From the NCBI GenBank assembly GCA_030141605.1, contig JAQGDQ010000360.1, positions 80,001-120,000 on the forward strand: a stretch of DNA of 40,000 nt, in the 5' to 3' direction. The position numbers and the translations under genes were made by a program. This DNA comes from Tubiluchus corallicola. Lineage: Eukaryota; Priapulida; Priapulimorpha; Priapulimorphida; Tubiluchidae. How positions within the stretch are numbered: position 1 is the stretch's first letter; each line of letters begins with the position of its first letter. This document shows positions 22,801-31,193 of this stretch, one piece after another. The notes beneath the pieces are model-generated. The model saw nothing but the letters and a program-made list of their open reading frames with translations, had not been told where the DNA came from and did no database searches.

Positions 22801-25800
22801 AAAAGCTTTACATTACCGCCACAGGTGGCGCCTCGTACACGAATTTGTAAACAGGATTAACAAAAAATAGCTACGTCTGCTGCAGATTTGATTAGATGTA
22901 TTAATTATTAACACGAAGTTCACTGTTTTGTTATATCAGTAGATATTCCTTTAAGTGAAATTATAGTAAACGAAGTACAAACGATGCTCTATAGTAAGAA
23001 GATTAGTGTAATGTGATTCTATGTGCTTAATTACAATGTTTCAGGTACGTGCCCAACCCGTATCTCATCGATGGTTACAAGTTTCACCTAAGAATAAATG
23101 TTTATGTTGCGTCTCTTGAGCCGTTGAGAATATACATAGACCCTCTCGCAGGACGAGCCAGATTTGCCGTTAAAAAGTAAAATTATTACAGGCACTTACC
23201 GTGTGCTATGTGTGTTCATTTGTTTTTTTACTTTTTAATTCAGCCTCTTCATACTTTCTGTACTCTTTATTTTACTGACACCTTTGTTTTATGTGTAGTT
23301 TCATCTGTAATTTTTGTTGTTGTATCTTTCTGTGCAGCTGATAAAATACAAAAAGATGAAAACTTCTGATGAAAAAATGAAGATTTTTTTTCTTTGATGA
23401 GCAGTAATATGATTTTATGTAGTATAACTGATACAGACATTTGTTACAAGTCATTGTACTTCCAATATTGAAACTCATTTCTAACCTCTTAATTTGTTAT
23501 TTAAACTAACCTGTGCACCTTTTGAACAGTTTTGTTCTATATCTGGCGTATATAGTTTCATTATATACGGTATTACTTTATGTATTACTTTACATATTAA
23601 TTTGAATGTAAAATAATTATATACATATTTATTTACATAAATATTTACATAAATTCTTATTTACATATTATTATCTACATATTACATAAATTTACTTTAC
23701 ATATTAATTTAAATCCAAAATAAAATTAAAATTAAATAAATATGTAGACAAAATATTTATCAAAGAGCCTGTTGAAATTGTAGTTTAAATGGTCTTAATC
23801 TCAACACATGTGCTTTTTTTTGTATTCAACGCAGATACTCAGTTGCAAATTCTAATGACGTAGAAGATACATTTATGCATGTAACAAATGAACATATCAG
23901 TAAACTCAGCCCAGACTATCATCGATGCAGAGCAGCTGAAATGGATTTTTGGTGAGTTTTGAAAAGTCGTATAAAAGGAAGTCACTATCATCCAAACTTT
24001 TAAACACGTATTTCTTTGATCCACGTGTACAACTAATTAATTCTAAACTTGGTTGCGCTGTTCGTGAAAGGCATGCTGATGATATCTGTGTTTTTGACTT
24101 CAACAAGCTCTGCTCTTCACCAGTTAATCCAGATTTATAATGAGTTTGCTAAGAACAACGCCATCGGCGCCATTGGAAAAAAACTATAGTACTTTCTGTT
24201 AAGCCTAATACGATGAGCAAATTACATACAGGTGGTGTAGGCTCAGGTGATACATTACCCCAGTAAGTCACCTGTGAAAGTATCTAGATCCTGCAATTGG
24301 CAATCAGTGAAAAGATGACAAAGAAATCCAGAGACATCAGTCACTTTTTTTACATCAGATCGAACAAGTTGATTCGAACTTTTTCCATCTGTAGCTTCTA
24401 AGTCAAACTAATTTTATTTATGTCTCCATTGTACAAATTTTTATTGCTCAGCACTTTGGCACAACTTTTACTATTATAGCTTCAAATATGTAAAAGTCGT
24501 TTATAATTATTGTACAATATGTAATTTTAATAACTCGCCTAGTTTTTTACAACCTTCCAATTGCTCTGCCAAAAGTGCGTGCTTTAATCTCCCGTTGCCT
24601 TATTTTGATATTATTTTACGGAAAAATATTATAATTTAATGATGCGTCATTTTAAGAGTCATAACAGTTTGAAAATGAAAATTTTCAACAATGATTGTAT
24701 CTTTTTATCTAAAACTCATCGATATTCGATAAATCAGCTATTTTGATAGTCCTAACAGTTTGATAAATGAAAATTTTCAACAATGATTGTGTCTTTCCGC
24801 CTAAAACTCATCGATATTGCATAAATCAGCTATTTTAATAGTCCTAACAGTTTAATAAATGAAAATTTTCAACAATGATTGTATCCTTTCAACTAACATT
24901 CACCGATATTGGATAAATCAGCTATTTTAATAGTCATAACATTTTGATAAATGAAAATTTTCAACAATGATTGTATCTTTTTATCTAAAATTCAACTATA
25001 TTAAATGAATAAGCTATTTTGATAGTCATAACATTTTGATAAAGAAAATTTTCAACAATGATTGTATCTTTTTATCTAAAACTCATCTATTTTGGATAAA
25101 TCAGCTATTTTGATAGTCATAACAGTTTGATAAATGAAAATTTTCAACAATAATTGTATCTTTTCATCTAAAACTCATCGATATTGGATAAATCAGCTAT
25201 TTTAATAGTCATAACATTTTGATCAATGAAAATTTTTAGCAATGATTGTATCTTTTCATCTAAAACTCATCGATATTGGATAAATCAGCTATTTACAGAA
25301 AAAATCTCTTAATTTTTAATCTTTAAAATTGTACGCTTATTTTGCCAATCTTTTTAACTGTAAATGATTTATGGTATACTCTATGTGTGTGTCTGATGTG
25401 GTAGCTATTGTACATATGTAGTAGTTTTCATTGAATAGAGTGCATCTTATCTTATTTTTTGTTTTTAATTATTATTAATTATTATTTATTATTACCTTTT
25501 ATTTTAATGAAATCACTTTTTGCCTCAAGATCTGTCTGGGCGTGAAGCCTAGCAAGGTGGTTGCAGCAGTGGGCAATCACACCCCCCCCCAGAAAGCAAG
25601 GGTGAGGGGGCGCAAAATTCTTCTAGAGTTCAATGACTGTCGTGTATTAAATAGGGATCCGGAATTAACAAAACAGTTAATAAAAGTTTTCAAACAACAA
25701 CAAAATTGTCTAGTCACAGCCCATCGTAGCTGGCCTAATTAATTACTATATACACCCTGTAAATGCTTTCTGTAAATGCCAATTGTACTATTTTGAAAAC

Positions 25801-28124
25801 CTGTAGTGTTCTGTATCTTTCATAATCTTTGCATGTTTTAATGATAGAGCTGAATGTTTAACGACTGTCGTGTTACAAGGAAAGAATTCACCTACAAACA
25901 AATGATTAAAATGGTAGGGTGCCAGAAGTTTCTTGCCCAACTTGATACATTGCCACTAGTCTGGGCATTATTTCAAAATTCATATTAGGTATTTAATTTA
26001 TGTAACAAAAACAGTTTTTGTATAGCTAATTTGTCTATTCAAACTTTTTCATAGGGTTTTACCAAAGTTTCAATATTACCTTGAGAAGAAAGGTATTAAT
26101 TTCACTGTCATCTGGGAAGAGATTCAGGCAATAATCATTAAACACCTGATAAGGTATCTAGAGAACTTGCTGGTTGTGAGTGGAAAATGGCTTTCATTTC
26201 TTTCAGAAAACGCCAAAGTGGAATTTGATTACACAAAAGTGTGCTTGCAAACCAAAACCATCCATAAGTCGGCATAATTAAAACTACGTTATAATGCTTC
26301 AAAGTAGAAAGCACCAAAAATTTGGTCACATGTCGTTCTATATTTTTTCTTGTGAAATCAAATGCTAAATATGTTGGACTTTTATATTCTAGCATCAAAT
26401 TAAAGTGTCCAAAAAACACTAAAAATTTAATTTTACAACTCATCACCCACTTTTCTGTCTAGAAACTAGGACTGTATTTGTAAAAAAACTTGTATTTTCT
26501 AACTCCGATTGTAGCTCGTGGAAGCAGCCATTTAGCTTCCTGTTTTTCCGGTTTTTCTGTTGACAAAACCATATCTTCGTCAGGAAGAGCAATCAACTGG
26601 ATTAAATATAAGTTCAATTTGCACTTGTCCACACTTTCGTGCGGTTACTAAGTGTTTTTTATAGACGCGACAAGAAACAATGGCTGACTTTAACATTGAT
26701 TTTGTCAATGATATGTTTTTCAGTGCATAGCCTGCATCTCAAATTTAACGTGGATTATCTTAACTTAGATATACTTGGTATCAAAGTGATCCTCATGAAA
26801 TGGAGATTCAGGATATAGGAATAACTAGTAAAGCTTAAGTGCCGACTTATGGAAGATTTTGCTATGCAAGTACACAAATTATGCAAGTTATTCTTGGCAT
26901 AAATTATGTTGTCCTGATCACATTTGTGTTAACATTATGCCACTTCATCTATTATGTTTCATATTTAAATTGTATAAATCAAGGCTGGCTCTAGGTAACT
27001 TGATGCCTTCGGTAAAAGTGTTTCAGTGGTCAACTTTTCAACGGTCTCCAATTCCCCACATACTCTCGTGTGACCAAATGCAAAATACATTTTTGTATGC
27101 AATGAAGTTTATTGGTACCTGCGTGTTAGACCTATAGACGTGTTATAGTGTGCTAATTAGCTGAAGCTAAGTACCTGGCCTGCAGCCCCAGTTTAAACAC
27201 TAGTATTAAATATTTACAGGCATATTATGTTTCGATAGGATCTTTGTACTGCGGTACTCGAATTTGACATTGATTAAAACGAATTTGAGGCTCTAATTAG
27301 CAATTATGAATGTCTTTTTCAAAATAAACAATTTCAACTTCGATTAAACAAACTCAATTTCGGAATAACCAACATCATTTTCGGAATAAACAAGTTCAAA
27401 TTCGCTATATATTATTGCTTCATTACTATTAACTCAGTCACAGGCATATGATGTTTCGACGATGTTTCGATAGGATCTTTGTACTGCAGTAATCTAAACC
27501 GGAATAATCAACATCAAATTCGTTTTAACTAATGTCAGATTCATATGCTGCAGTACAAAGATCCTATCGAAACATAACATGCCTGGGATTGAATCAATAG
27601 CAATGAATCATTAATATACAGCGAATTTGAAATTGTTTGTTCCGAAAATAATGTTGGTTATTTCGAAAGTGAATTTGTTTAATCGAATTTGAAATTGTTT
27701 TATTCTCAAAATGACATCATAATTACGAATTAGAGTTTGATAGTTCCAAGTCTGTCGTTATAATGTTGTAAAGGTACAGTTTATTTTATTAATTCCAGTA
27801 GTGAAGCAGTGCTGTACAATATGATGACGTCAAATGCGAAATCTTCTTATTGTTGCCATGAGATGTACGGTTATGACATGATAATGGACGACAACCTGAA
27901 ATTATGGCTTTTGGAAGTTAACGAATTTCCTGAGTAAGGACATGTCACGTGGGTTAAACTGGATGAAGGTGTAGCCTGAAATCACAAGATTCTGAGTTCG
28001 AATGCTGCTCGTTATTAACGAAGCTTATAATTCTTAGCACTTTCGTCCTTTCATTAATTAACTGTTAGGTTATTTGTTGACTACATAATTATAAAGCATG
28101 CACTTATCAAGCCTGCTTTACTGT

Positions 28125-28173
<49 letters not shown>

Positions 28174-29722
28174 AAAACGTCATAATTACATAATAAATGA
28201 TAATGTTGCTGGGATTTTTTCAGTATAGGATATGATGAGGGTCGTGAAATGGTGCAAGATTACCTTAATTTAGCTGGATATCGTGTTCCAAAAAAGTCGA
28301 TTCTACTGCAGCCATCATCATCATTTCCAGTGACAAATAAAAGGCAGATGTCTTTTCTTTTTCGTTTTTCCTCTTTTCTTTCTTTTGTCTTTTCTTTCTA
28401 TTACATACAGTTACTAATGCTGTTTTTGATATGCCGTTTTAGTACTTTAAAAAATAAAAACATTTGACTCTCATAATAACTGATTTCAATTATTATGAGA
28501 CTAAATGATATAATGCACTAAAACAGCATATCAAAAACAGCATTAGCAACTGTATGTAACATAAATGTTTTATATATATATTTGTGTGCATGCATATACG
28601 TACACACATACATACATACATACACACATACATACATACATGTATATATATTATCTATATTTGCTCATGAATTCCGGAATTACGTGGTCCATACAAAAAT
28701 AAAAGGAACGCTGTAAAATATTTAAAATAAAAATATATTATCTAATTTTGTATCTAATTTTTAGAGCTACATTGAAATATCCAGAAGATTTAGTTGGACC
28801 TCGCATAGCACAGTTTCTATGTGAATCAGACCTGTTGCCATTCGAGAAAGAAAAACGGACATACTTCACCACTAATGCAACAGAAGAGGCAAGATGAAAT
28901 AAAAGCTTGATTCTAATAGAATAACAACTTATAGCTTCCATAGTAAAAAACTTTTAATGTGCTGATTATAAAAGAAATGATAATGTTAAGAAAATGAGAA
29001 TAATAATGATTATTATGATAATAACCATAATGATAATAACATTAATAAGAACAACATAATGCATGATGATGATGATGATGATCATGACAACAATGATGAC
29101 GATGCCAACATTGATGAAGACAAGAACAACAACAACAACTACTACTACTACAACAGCAACAGCAGCAAAAACAACAACAATAAATGTCTTAAGCTAAAAG
29201 CAATTCCAAATAAGAAAACATGTAACAAATGCCCCTTGCTCTTTTATGACTGATATTGTTACTAAAATGATAAATAAACAATCCATGACAACTGTACATT
29301 AAAATTTAATGTGCGCGTCTTGTTTCAAACGTCTTATATAACTACTCTCCAATCCTCGTTTAGCGAGAATCTTATTCCTAGCGTCTCTAGACATAACAAT
29401 AAATTTAATTAACTGAAATGTGTATTATTATTTTTGCAGGAAATTTTAGCTCATATTCTTGATGATTTAACACCAGCTGATGTACGTGAACTAGTAGAAG
29501 CAGAAGACGAGCATCACCGACGTGGAAGCTTCCAGAGAATCTTTCCTAGTCCATCGTCCCACAAATATTTTAAATATTTTGAGAAAAGACGTTATAGTAA
29601 CTTGTTACTAGATGCTTGGACGAGGAGGTACCATAATGATCAGGAGCAAGGTAACATTTGTGTTAAACATTCATTCAGTTTTAATGTTGTTGTTGTTGTT
29701 ATTATTATTATTATCATTGTTG

Positions 29723-29820
<98 letters not shown>

Positions 29821-29940
29821 ATTATTATTATCACTATTGTTATTATTATTATGACACTTTTAATTTTTCTTTTTTTAGGCTGGCTTGTGCTGGAAGAACT
29901 TTGTAAACAAAAATTGCATTTACAAACAAATACAGCGTAG
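13761..29940 (+). CDS. TTLL-family ligase (TTLL4/5-like core) with an N-terminal signal peptide, 14 exons
   Basis: Exons: 13761-13827, 15531-15698, 16615-16734, 17630-17712, 20974-21171, 21966-22045, 23045-23176, 23835-23951, 26055-26153, 27799-27933, 28224-28343, 28765-28888, 29440-29650, 29879-29940. They sum to 1,716 nt (571 residues plus TAG) and every junction keeps phase. Residues 1-22 look like a signal peptide. Residues 147-212 and 213-239 give the ATP-grasp nucleotide site (K211, then GRGKGV at 216-221, Q238). R255 lies in KFHLRINVYV, N301 in FMHVTN, D381 in YGYD and E394/N396 in LLEVN; the last three are probable metal or substrate ligands. Residues 491-550 resemble the region after the core in TTLL4/5. 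Family members ligate glutamate, glycine or tyrosine to tubulin or other proteins using ATP. Here the signal peptide predicts ER entry, which is unusual. The D of KFDLR is H253, and the SPSL loop after EVN is missing. Family assignment is strong; substrate and compartment are inference. Confidence 0.88.
14391..14554 (-). pseudogene. LINE reverse-transcriptase C-terminal fragment
   Basis: The minus frame reads NVDNSLIIMFYKTIISSVLN then YYNVACFHMFANWLK. It resembles the FYKSxIxSVLxY motif found after the RT core of many non-LTR retrotransposons. It is cut at the TTAA where the element at 14551-15458 is inserted. Too short to place in a clade. Confidence 0.45.
14551..15458. mobile_element. TTAA-type inverted-repeat element in TTLL intron 1
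   Basis: Left end TTAAAGGAAGACAGGATGAT at 14551. Right end at 15439-15458, which on the minus strand reads TTAATGGAGGACAGGCTGTT. Both ends carry TTAA and a similar inverted repeat. The left 600 bp match 179-850 and 15866-16488; the right end (about 15330-15458) is an inverted copy of the left terminal 130 bp. A short (TTA/AAT)n run lies near 15190-15230. No coding capacity. Confidence 0.75.
15531..15698 (+). CDS. TTLL gene exon 2: N-terminal TTLL segment
   Basis: The acceptor is TGCTTTTCAG and the donor ATAG|GTATGA. It encodes residues 23-78, including CPRIIPALIPSLFTNVAPVI, which matches the pre-core segment of TTLL4-like proteins (a proline-rich PALVxSLFPNVPPTIxFG-type region). Phases in and out are 1 and 1. 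An internal ATG at 15578 would give a protein without the signal peptide if an alternative first exon were used. Intron 2 (15699-16614) contains the TTAA element at 15866-16488. Confidence 0.85.
15866..16488. mobile_element. TTAA-type interspersed element in TTLL intron 2, 623 bp
   Basis: Starts TTAAAAGAAGACAGAATGAT and ends TCAGATTTTCCTTTAA, so TTAA plus a short imperfect inverted repeat (TTAAARGAA) bounds it. The body matches 179-850 and 14551-15140, including GGCGAGCCCAACTATTGATG. Non-autonomous. Confidence 0.75.
16615..16734 (+). CDS. TTLL gene exon 3
   Basis: Acceptor TTTGCAG, donor ACAA|GTAAGT. It encodes residues 79-118 including GELPSFVRKKLRWRFSER, the basic segment that in TTLL4-like proteins follows the FGxxxxxVEKLP motif. 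Phase 1 in and out. Intron 3 (16735-17629) holds GT/CA microsatellites and otherwise only AT-rich sequence. Confidence 0.85.
17305..17445. repeat. Facing (GT)n/(CGTA)n and (CA)n microsatellites in intron 3
   Basis: A GTGTGTGCGTGCATGCGTGC and GTAC-rich run is followed, after about 30 bases, by ACAC runs, so the transcript could form a hairpin. Confidence 0.9.
17630..17712 (+). CDS. TTLL gene exon 4
   Basis: Acceptor ATTTTCCAG, donor AAGAAA|GTAAGT. It encodes residues 119-146 including GKSWLVYSCANVHKQHW, aligned with the segment before the core in TTLL4-like proteins where the family has a W-x-x-x-W/H pattern. Phase 1 in, phase 0 out. The following intron (17713-20973) is the longest and carries the 38-bp satellite and a TIR element. 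Confidence 0.82.
18220..19855. repeat. 38-bp satellite in TTLL intron 4, about 43 units
   Basis: The consensus unit is ACGATTGCAGTGCTTCTGAC then ATGTGTGTAAACCTATCT. Most units are exactly 38 bp with a few substitutions. Near the start, a block of about five or six units with distinctive variants (GTAAGCCTATCTGGC, TGACAAGTG, GGCGCATGTG) occurs twice, about 210 bp apart, which is a higher-order repeat. Confidence 0.96.
20363..20383. repeat. 21-bp perfect palindrome
   Basis: TATAATCACA-C-TGTGATTATA: ten-base arms around one base. Confidence 0.9.
20443..20831. mobile_element. Element with perfect 19-bp terminal inverted repeats in TTLL intron 4
   Basis: AATAAGCCTTTTCACAGTT (20443-20461) and its exact complement AACTGTGAAAAGGCTTATT (20813-20831) bound 389 bp with no coding capacity. 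I see no clear target-site duplication, so the superfamily is unassigned. Confidence 0.6.
20974..21171 (+). CDS. TTLL gene exon 5: start of TTLL core
   Basis: Acceptor CATTTTAG, donor AAACCG|GTAAGA. It encodes residues 147-212. QLPGSKQEAMRKDRFW corresponds to the family HFPxSxxxGRKDxLW motif, FVPQTFLLPHE to FxPxTFxLPxD, and the exon ends LWIYKP with the nucleotide-binding lysine K211. Phase 0 in and out. This is the clearest family signature in the gene. Confidence 0.95.
21674..21744 (-). tRNA. tRNA-Thr(UGU)-like sequence, probably a pseudogene or SINE head
   Basis: The 71-nt minus-strand sequence folds as a cloverleaf. Acceptor arms AATATGT/CTGTATT give four Watson-Crick pairs, two G-U and one mismatch. 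The D stem is GCCT/AGGC and the anticodon stem TCTGC/GCAGA with a seven-base loop TCTGTAA (anticodon TGT). The T loop is TTCAAAT with stem ACTGG/CTAGG. The B box GGTTCAAATC is intact. The D loop lacks the usual A14 and the A box is poor. CCAACTTTTT follows. Flanking sequence is duplicated (21572-21647 and 21811-21872). Confidence 0.4.
21966..22045 (+). CDS. TTLL gene exon 6: nucleotide-binding glycine loop
   Basis: Acceptor TTTGTAG, donor CAAAG|GTTTGC. It encodes residues 213-238: VSSGRGKGVKVINSLNRLPN then SELIIQ. This is the TTLL P-loop-like segment (KPxxxxRGxGI in relatives) followed by the beta-strand that ends in the ATP-contacting Q. Phase 0 in, phase 2 out. Intron 5 (21172-21965) contains the tRNA-Thr-like sequence. 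Confidence 0.95.
22415..22462. repeat. (AT)n microsatellite in intron 6
   Basis: Two (AT)n runs separated by ACTAGTATG. Confidence 0.95.
23045..23176 (+). CDS. TTLL gene exon 7: Y-P-Y-L / KFxLR segment
   Basis: Acceptor AATGTTTCAG, donor AAAAA|GTAAAA. It encodes residues 239-282. RYVPNPYLIDGYKFHLRINV corresponds to the family QRYxxxPYLIxGxKFDLRxYV segment, continuing LEPLRIYIDPLAGRARFAVK. The aspartate expected in KFDLR is H253; the arginine R255 is kept. Phase 2 in and out. Intron 6 (22046-23044) is AT-rich with an (AT)n run. Confidence 0.95.
23835..23951 (+). CDS. TTLL gene exon 8: HxTN segment
   Basis: Acceptor CAACGCAG, donor TTTTG|GTGAGT. It encodes residues 283-321 with FMHVTNEHISK, corresponding to the FMHLTNYSVNK motif of active TTLLs. 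H298, T300 and N301 are kept, but the following YSxN is replaced by EHIS. Phase 2 in and out. Intron 7 (23177-23834) holds only AT-rich TTTACATA-type sequence. Confidence 0.9.
24655..25295. repeat. About 92-bp tandem repeat in TTLL intron 8, seven units
   Basis: Units contain TAGTCATAACAGTTTGATAA, ATGAAAATTTTCAACAATGA, TTGTATCTTTTTATCTAAAA and CTCATCGATATTGGATAAAT, then CAGCTATTTTGA. Seven occurrences of the AACAATGATTGT-type core are visible. Confidence 0.95.
25500..25745. other. GC-richer islet in TTLL intron 8, no gene recognised
   Basis: Contains a C9 run and a G-rich stretch (GGTGAGGGGGCGC) and a 66-codon frame (25542-25742) with no family features. Probably remains of an inserted repeat. 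Confidence 0.3.
26055..26153 (+). CDS. TTLL gene exon 9
   Basis: Acceptor TTTCATAG, donor ATAAG|GTATCT. It encodes residues 322-354: WVLPKFQYYLEKKGINFTVI, then WEEIQAIIIKHLI. It aligns with the helical W-x-L-xx-L...YLxxKGxxxxxIWxxIxxVIxKTI segment of TTLL4-like cores. Phase 2 in and out. Intron 8 (23952-26054) carries the 92-bp satellite. Intron 9 (26154-27798) carries two inverted-repeat elements. Confidence 0.93.
26262..26852. repeat. Inverted-repeat pair in TTLL intron 9
   Basis: CCATAAGTCGGCA (26262-26274) and TGCCGACTTATGG (26840-26852) are exact complements. Imperfect similarity extends about 50 bp outward on both sides. The 565 bp between have no recognised content. Confidence 0.65.
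27218..27745. repeat. Foldback repeat in TTLL intron 9
   Basis: TTTCGATAGGATCTTTGTAC occurs at about 27231 and 27467 in plus orientation, and inverted at about 27553. Segments 27285-27480 and 27550-27745 are imperfect inverted copies of each other (AATAACCAACATCATTTTCG against its complement in the right arm). Confidence 0.8.
27799..27933 (+). CDS. TTLL gene exon 10: metal-ligand segment
   Basis: Acceptor TAATTCCAG, donor CCTGA|GTAAGG. It encodes residues 355-399: SSEAVLYNMM, then CCHEMYGYDMIMDDNLKLWL and LEVNEFP. The family pattern is CxELFGFDxxLDxxLKPWLLEVNxSPSL. D381, E394 and N396, the expected metal-coordinating residues, are present. The SPSL loop that should follow is absent; the next exon resumes at D-I-G. 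Phase 2 in and out. Confidence 0.94.
28127..28170. repeat. (TA)n microsatellite in intron 10
   Basis: About 20 TA units just upstream of exon 11. Confidence 0.97.
28224..28343 (+). CDS. TTLL gene exon 11, ending in a probable GC donor
   Basis: The acceptor is GGGATTTTTTCAG. It encodes residues 400-439: DIGYDEGREMVQDYLNLAGY (family: LDxxIKxxMIxDLLNLAGF) followed by a low-conservation linker. No in-phase GT donor preserves the frame well. AAAAG|GCAGAT at 28344 gives exactly the phase 2 needed by exon 12 and makes AG|A, arginine. An alternative is CA|GTTACT near 28410, in the same phase, which would add a run of phenylalanine-, leucine- and serine-rich residues. A hairpin repeat lies in intron 11 (28344-28764). 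Confidence 0.8.
28401..28559. mobile_element. Hairpin MITE-like repeat in TTLL intron 11
   Basis: TTACATACAGTTACTAATGC and following bases (28401-28444) are inverted at 28515-28559 (ACTAAAACAGCATATCAAAA and on to TGTATGTAA). A second nested stem, CTCATAATAA/TTATTATGAG, closes the middle. The arms begin 57 nt after the probable GC donor of exon 11. Confidence 0.8.
28575..28655. repeat. (CATA)n/(TA)n microsatellite in intron 11
   Basis: ACATACATACATACAC-type units and flanking TATATA. Confidence 0.9.
28765..28888 (+). CDS. TTLL gene exon 12, ending in a GC donor
   Basis: Acceptor TCTAATTTTTAG. It encodes residues 440-481: ATLKYPEDLVGPRIAQFLCE, then SDLLPFEKEKRTYFTTNATE and E. The frame meets TGA just after GAGGCAAGATGA and no GT lies in between, so the donor must be GAG|GCAAGA, the usual GC-donor consensus. 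That gives phase 0, as exon 13 requires. Intron 12 (28889-29439) contains GAT/ACA triplet repeats. Confidence 0.82.
29059..29185. repeat. GAT and ACA/ACT triplet tract in intron 12
   Basis: (GAT)6, then AACAAC and TACTAC runs. The Asp/Asn-rich frame over it is not a gene. Confidence 0.9.
29440..29650 (+). CDS. TTLL gene exon 13: post-core region typical of TTLL4/5
   Basis: Acceptor TTTTTGCAG, donor GCAAG|GTAACA. It encodes residues 482-551, including LDDLTPADVRELVEAEDEHH, then RRGSFQRIFPSPSSHKYFKY and RYSNLLLDAWTRRYH. This matches the region after the catalytic core in TTLL4/5-like polyglutamylases (LTPxDVRxLVExEDExxRRGxFxRIFP). The next intron (29651-29878) is 228 nt and has no stop in this frame. 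Confidence 0.93.
29690..29855. repeat. (TTG)n/(TTA)n microsatellite filling TTLL intron 13
   Basis: TTG and TTA triplets make up most of the 228-nt intron between exons 13 and 14. Read in the exon frame they are GTT and ATT (Val/Ile) codons with no stop. Confidence 0.96.
29879..29940 (+). CDS. TTLL gene exon 14: C-terminus (copy A)
   Basis: Acceptor TTTTTTTAG. It encodes G552 (split), then WLVLEELCKQKLHLQTNTA and TAG at 29938. Two AATAAA signals follow within 55 nt. A diverged second copy of this exon lies at 31194-31240. Confidence 0.9.
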
Positions 29941-29977
29941 CAATAATAGAATTATAAAATCATTCTGTTTTTATTTT

Positions 29978-29993
29978 AATAAAATTGAATAAA
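29978..29993 (+). promoter_or_regulatory. Two overlapping-range AATAAA polyadenylation signals of the TTLL gene
   Basis: AATAAA occurs at 29978-29983 and 29988-29993, 38 and 48 nt after the stop codon. The spacing is reasonable for a short 3' UTR. The cleavage site is not visible from sequence. Confidence 0.55.
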
Positions 29994-30143
29994 ATTATTT
30001 AAAGAAAGCAAAAAGAAAAATGGATGTACCTGAATAGCATGTGCTTGTAACTTCTTATGCAGTCAATTATAGTCTTTCTTTAACTTATTGTATTTCAAAC
30101 CAGTGATGTTTAGCTACAATTTTGTTTCTTTGATGTTCTTACT

Positions 30144-30596
30144 TTGGTACATGCTGTTATTTTATCTACTATATTCGGCTGTTGGGGTCTGCTAAGGCGA
30201 AAGCTACTAAATAAATATTATAATCTTTGGGGCTATAATGGGCATTACGTTTTTTCTGCCAAATATAACTTGTATATTTTTAATAACCTGAAATCTGGGC
30301 ACTACAGAGCTATGGTAGAATTCTTCAACTATAGATATGGTACGCGATCTTCTGCAATATCCGTAGAAAATTATATTAACCTTTCTAAAGCCATTTTGGG
30401 TAAATGTACATATGTTCTTAGTTGCCATGTTTTAAATATTGGTAATCGTTTCTCAGAATATTTAATCCACCACACTGATGTTTTTATATGCTCTAGAATT
30501 TTTGTTCATCGGAGTTCTCTTAATTTTGTGTCCATTCAGTTAAATATTTGTAATTACTTTCTTTTTCTAATCTCCGTAAATGGTTTGTTTTCGTAA
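30144..30596 (+). other. 150-codon open frame between the two terminal exon copies, unassigned
   Basis: An open frame of 150 codons starts with ATG and is rich in F, Y, I and L. I do not recognise the product. The central part (GHYRAMVEFFNYRYGTRSSA) is not low complexity, and a decayed retrotransposon C-terminus is possible. No splice link to the TTLL exons fits obviously. The sequence from 29,994 to 31,193 otherwise shows only AT-rich DNA. Confidence 0.2.
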
Positions 30597-31193
30597 ATGA
30601 CTGTATTTTTATGGTTTGAAACATGTAACGTCTACAGGCTGAAGTAAATTATAAAATAAAATTACATTAATTTGTGAAATTTGAAAATAAAATTTGACTT
30701 TTCATGAACTTTCGTAATATTCAAAGTGTTGTGATTAGAGTTGTTCAAAACAATTTACTATAATTTCATTTATTTTGTAAGCAAGTTTGAAAAAAAGAAT
30801 TTTTTAAGTTGTTTATGACGAGTGCTTCTTGCACTTTAATGATGGACGCCTGTAAAACACATATGTTTTAAAATGACACTAAGACCTTTAACCCCAAATG
30901 ATGACATGTTACCGTTTTTAAAAGTTTGAACGACGGAGCATTATTTGAAGAAATGACCTTAAAATTTCCTACATTAATGTTTTCTTTTGTTTAATTCCAT
31001 TGATTGCTCTGTTTTTGTTTGCAATTAGGTGACTTTGGAATTGTCTGATTCGCTGTAACGTTTGTTTAAACCAGCTAATCAAATCTTTCTTTTATCAAGT
31101 AGATGCCATATACATTTGGTGTAAGCCTCCTCAATGCTGCAAGTTTTGAACTAATTTATTGAAGTATAATTTATATTATTAAACATCTCTAAG

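Noticed and set aside
25542-25742. 66-residue ORF in TTLL intron 8
   Set aside because: It contains a C9 run, has no splice support and lies within an intron between well-supported exons.
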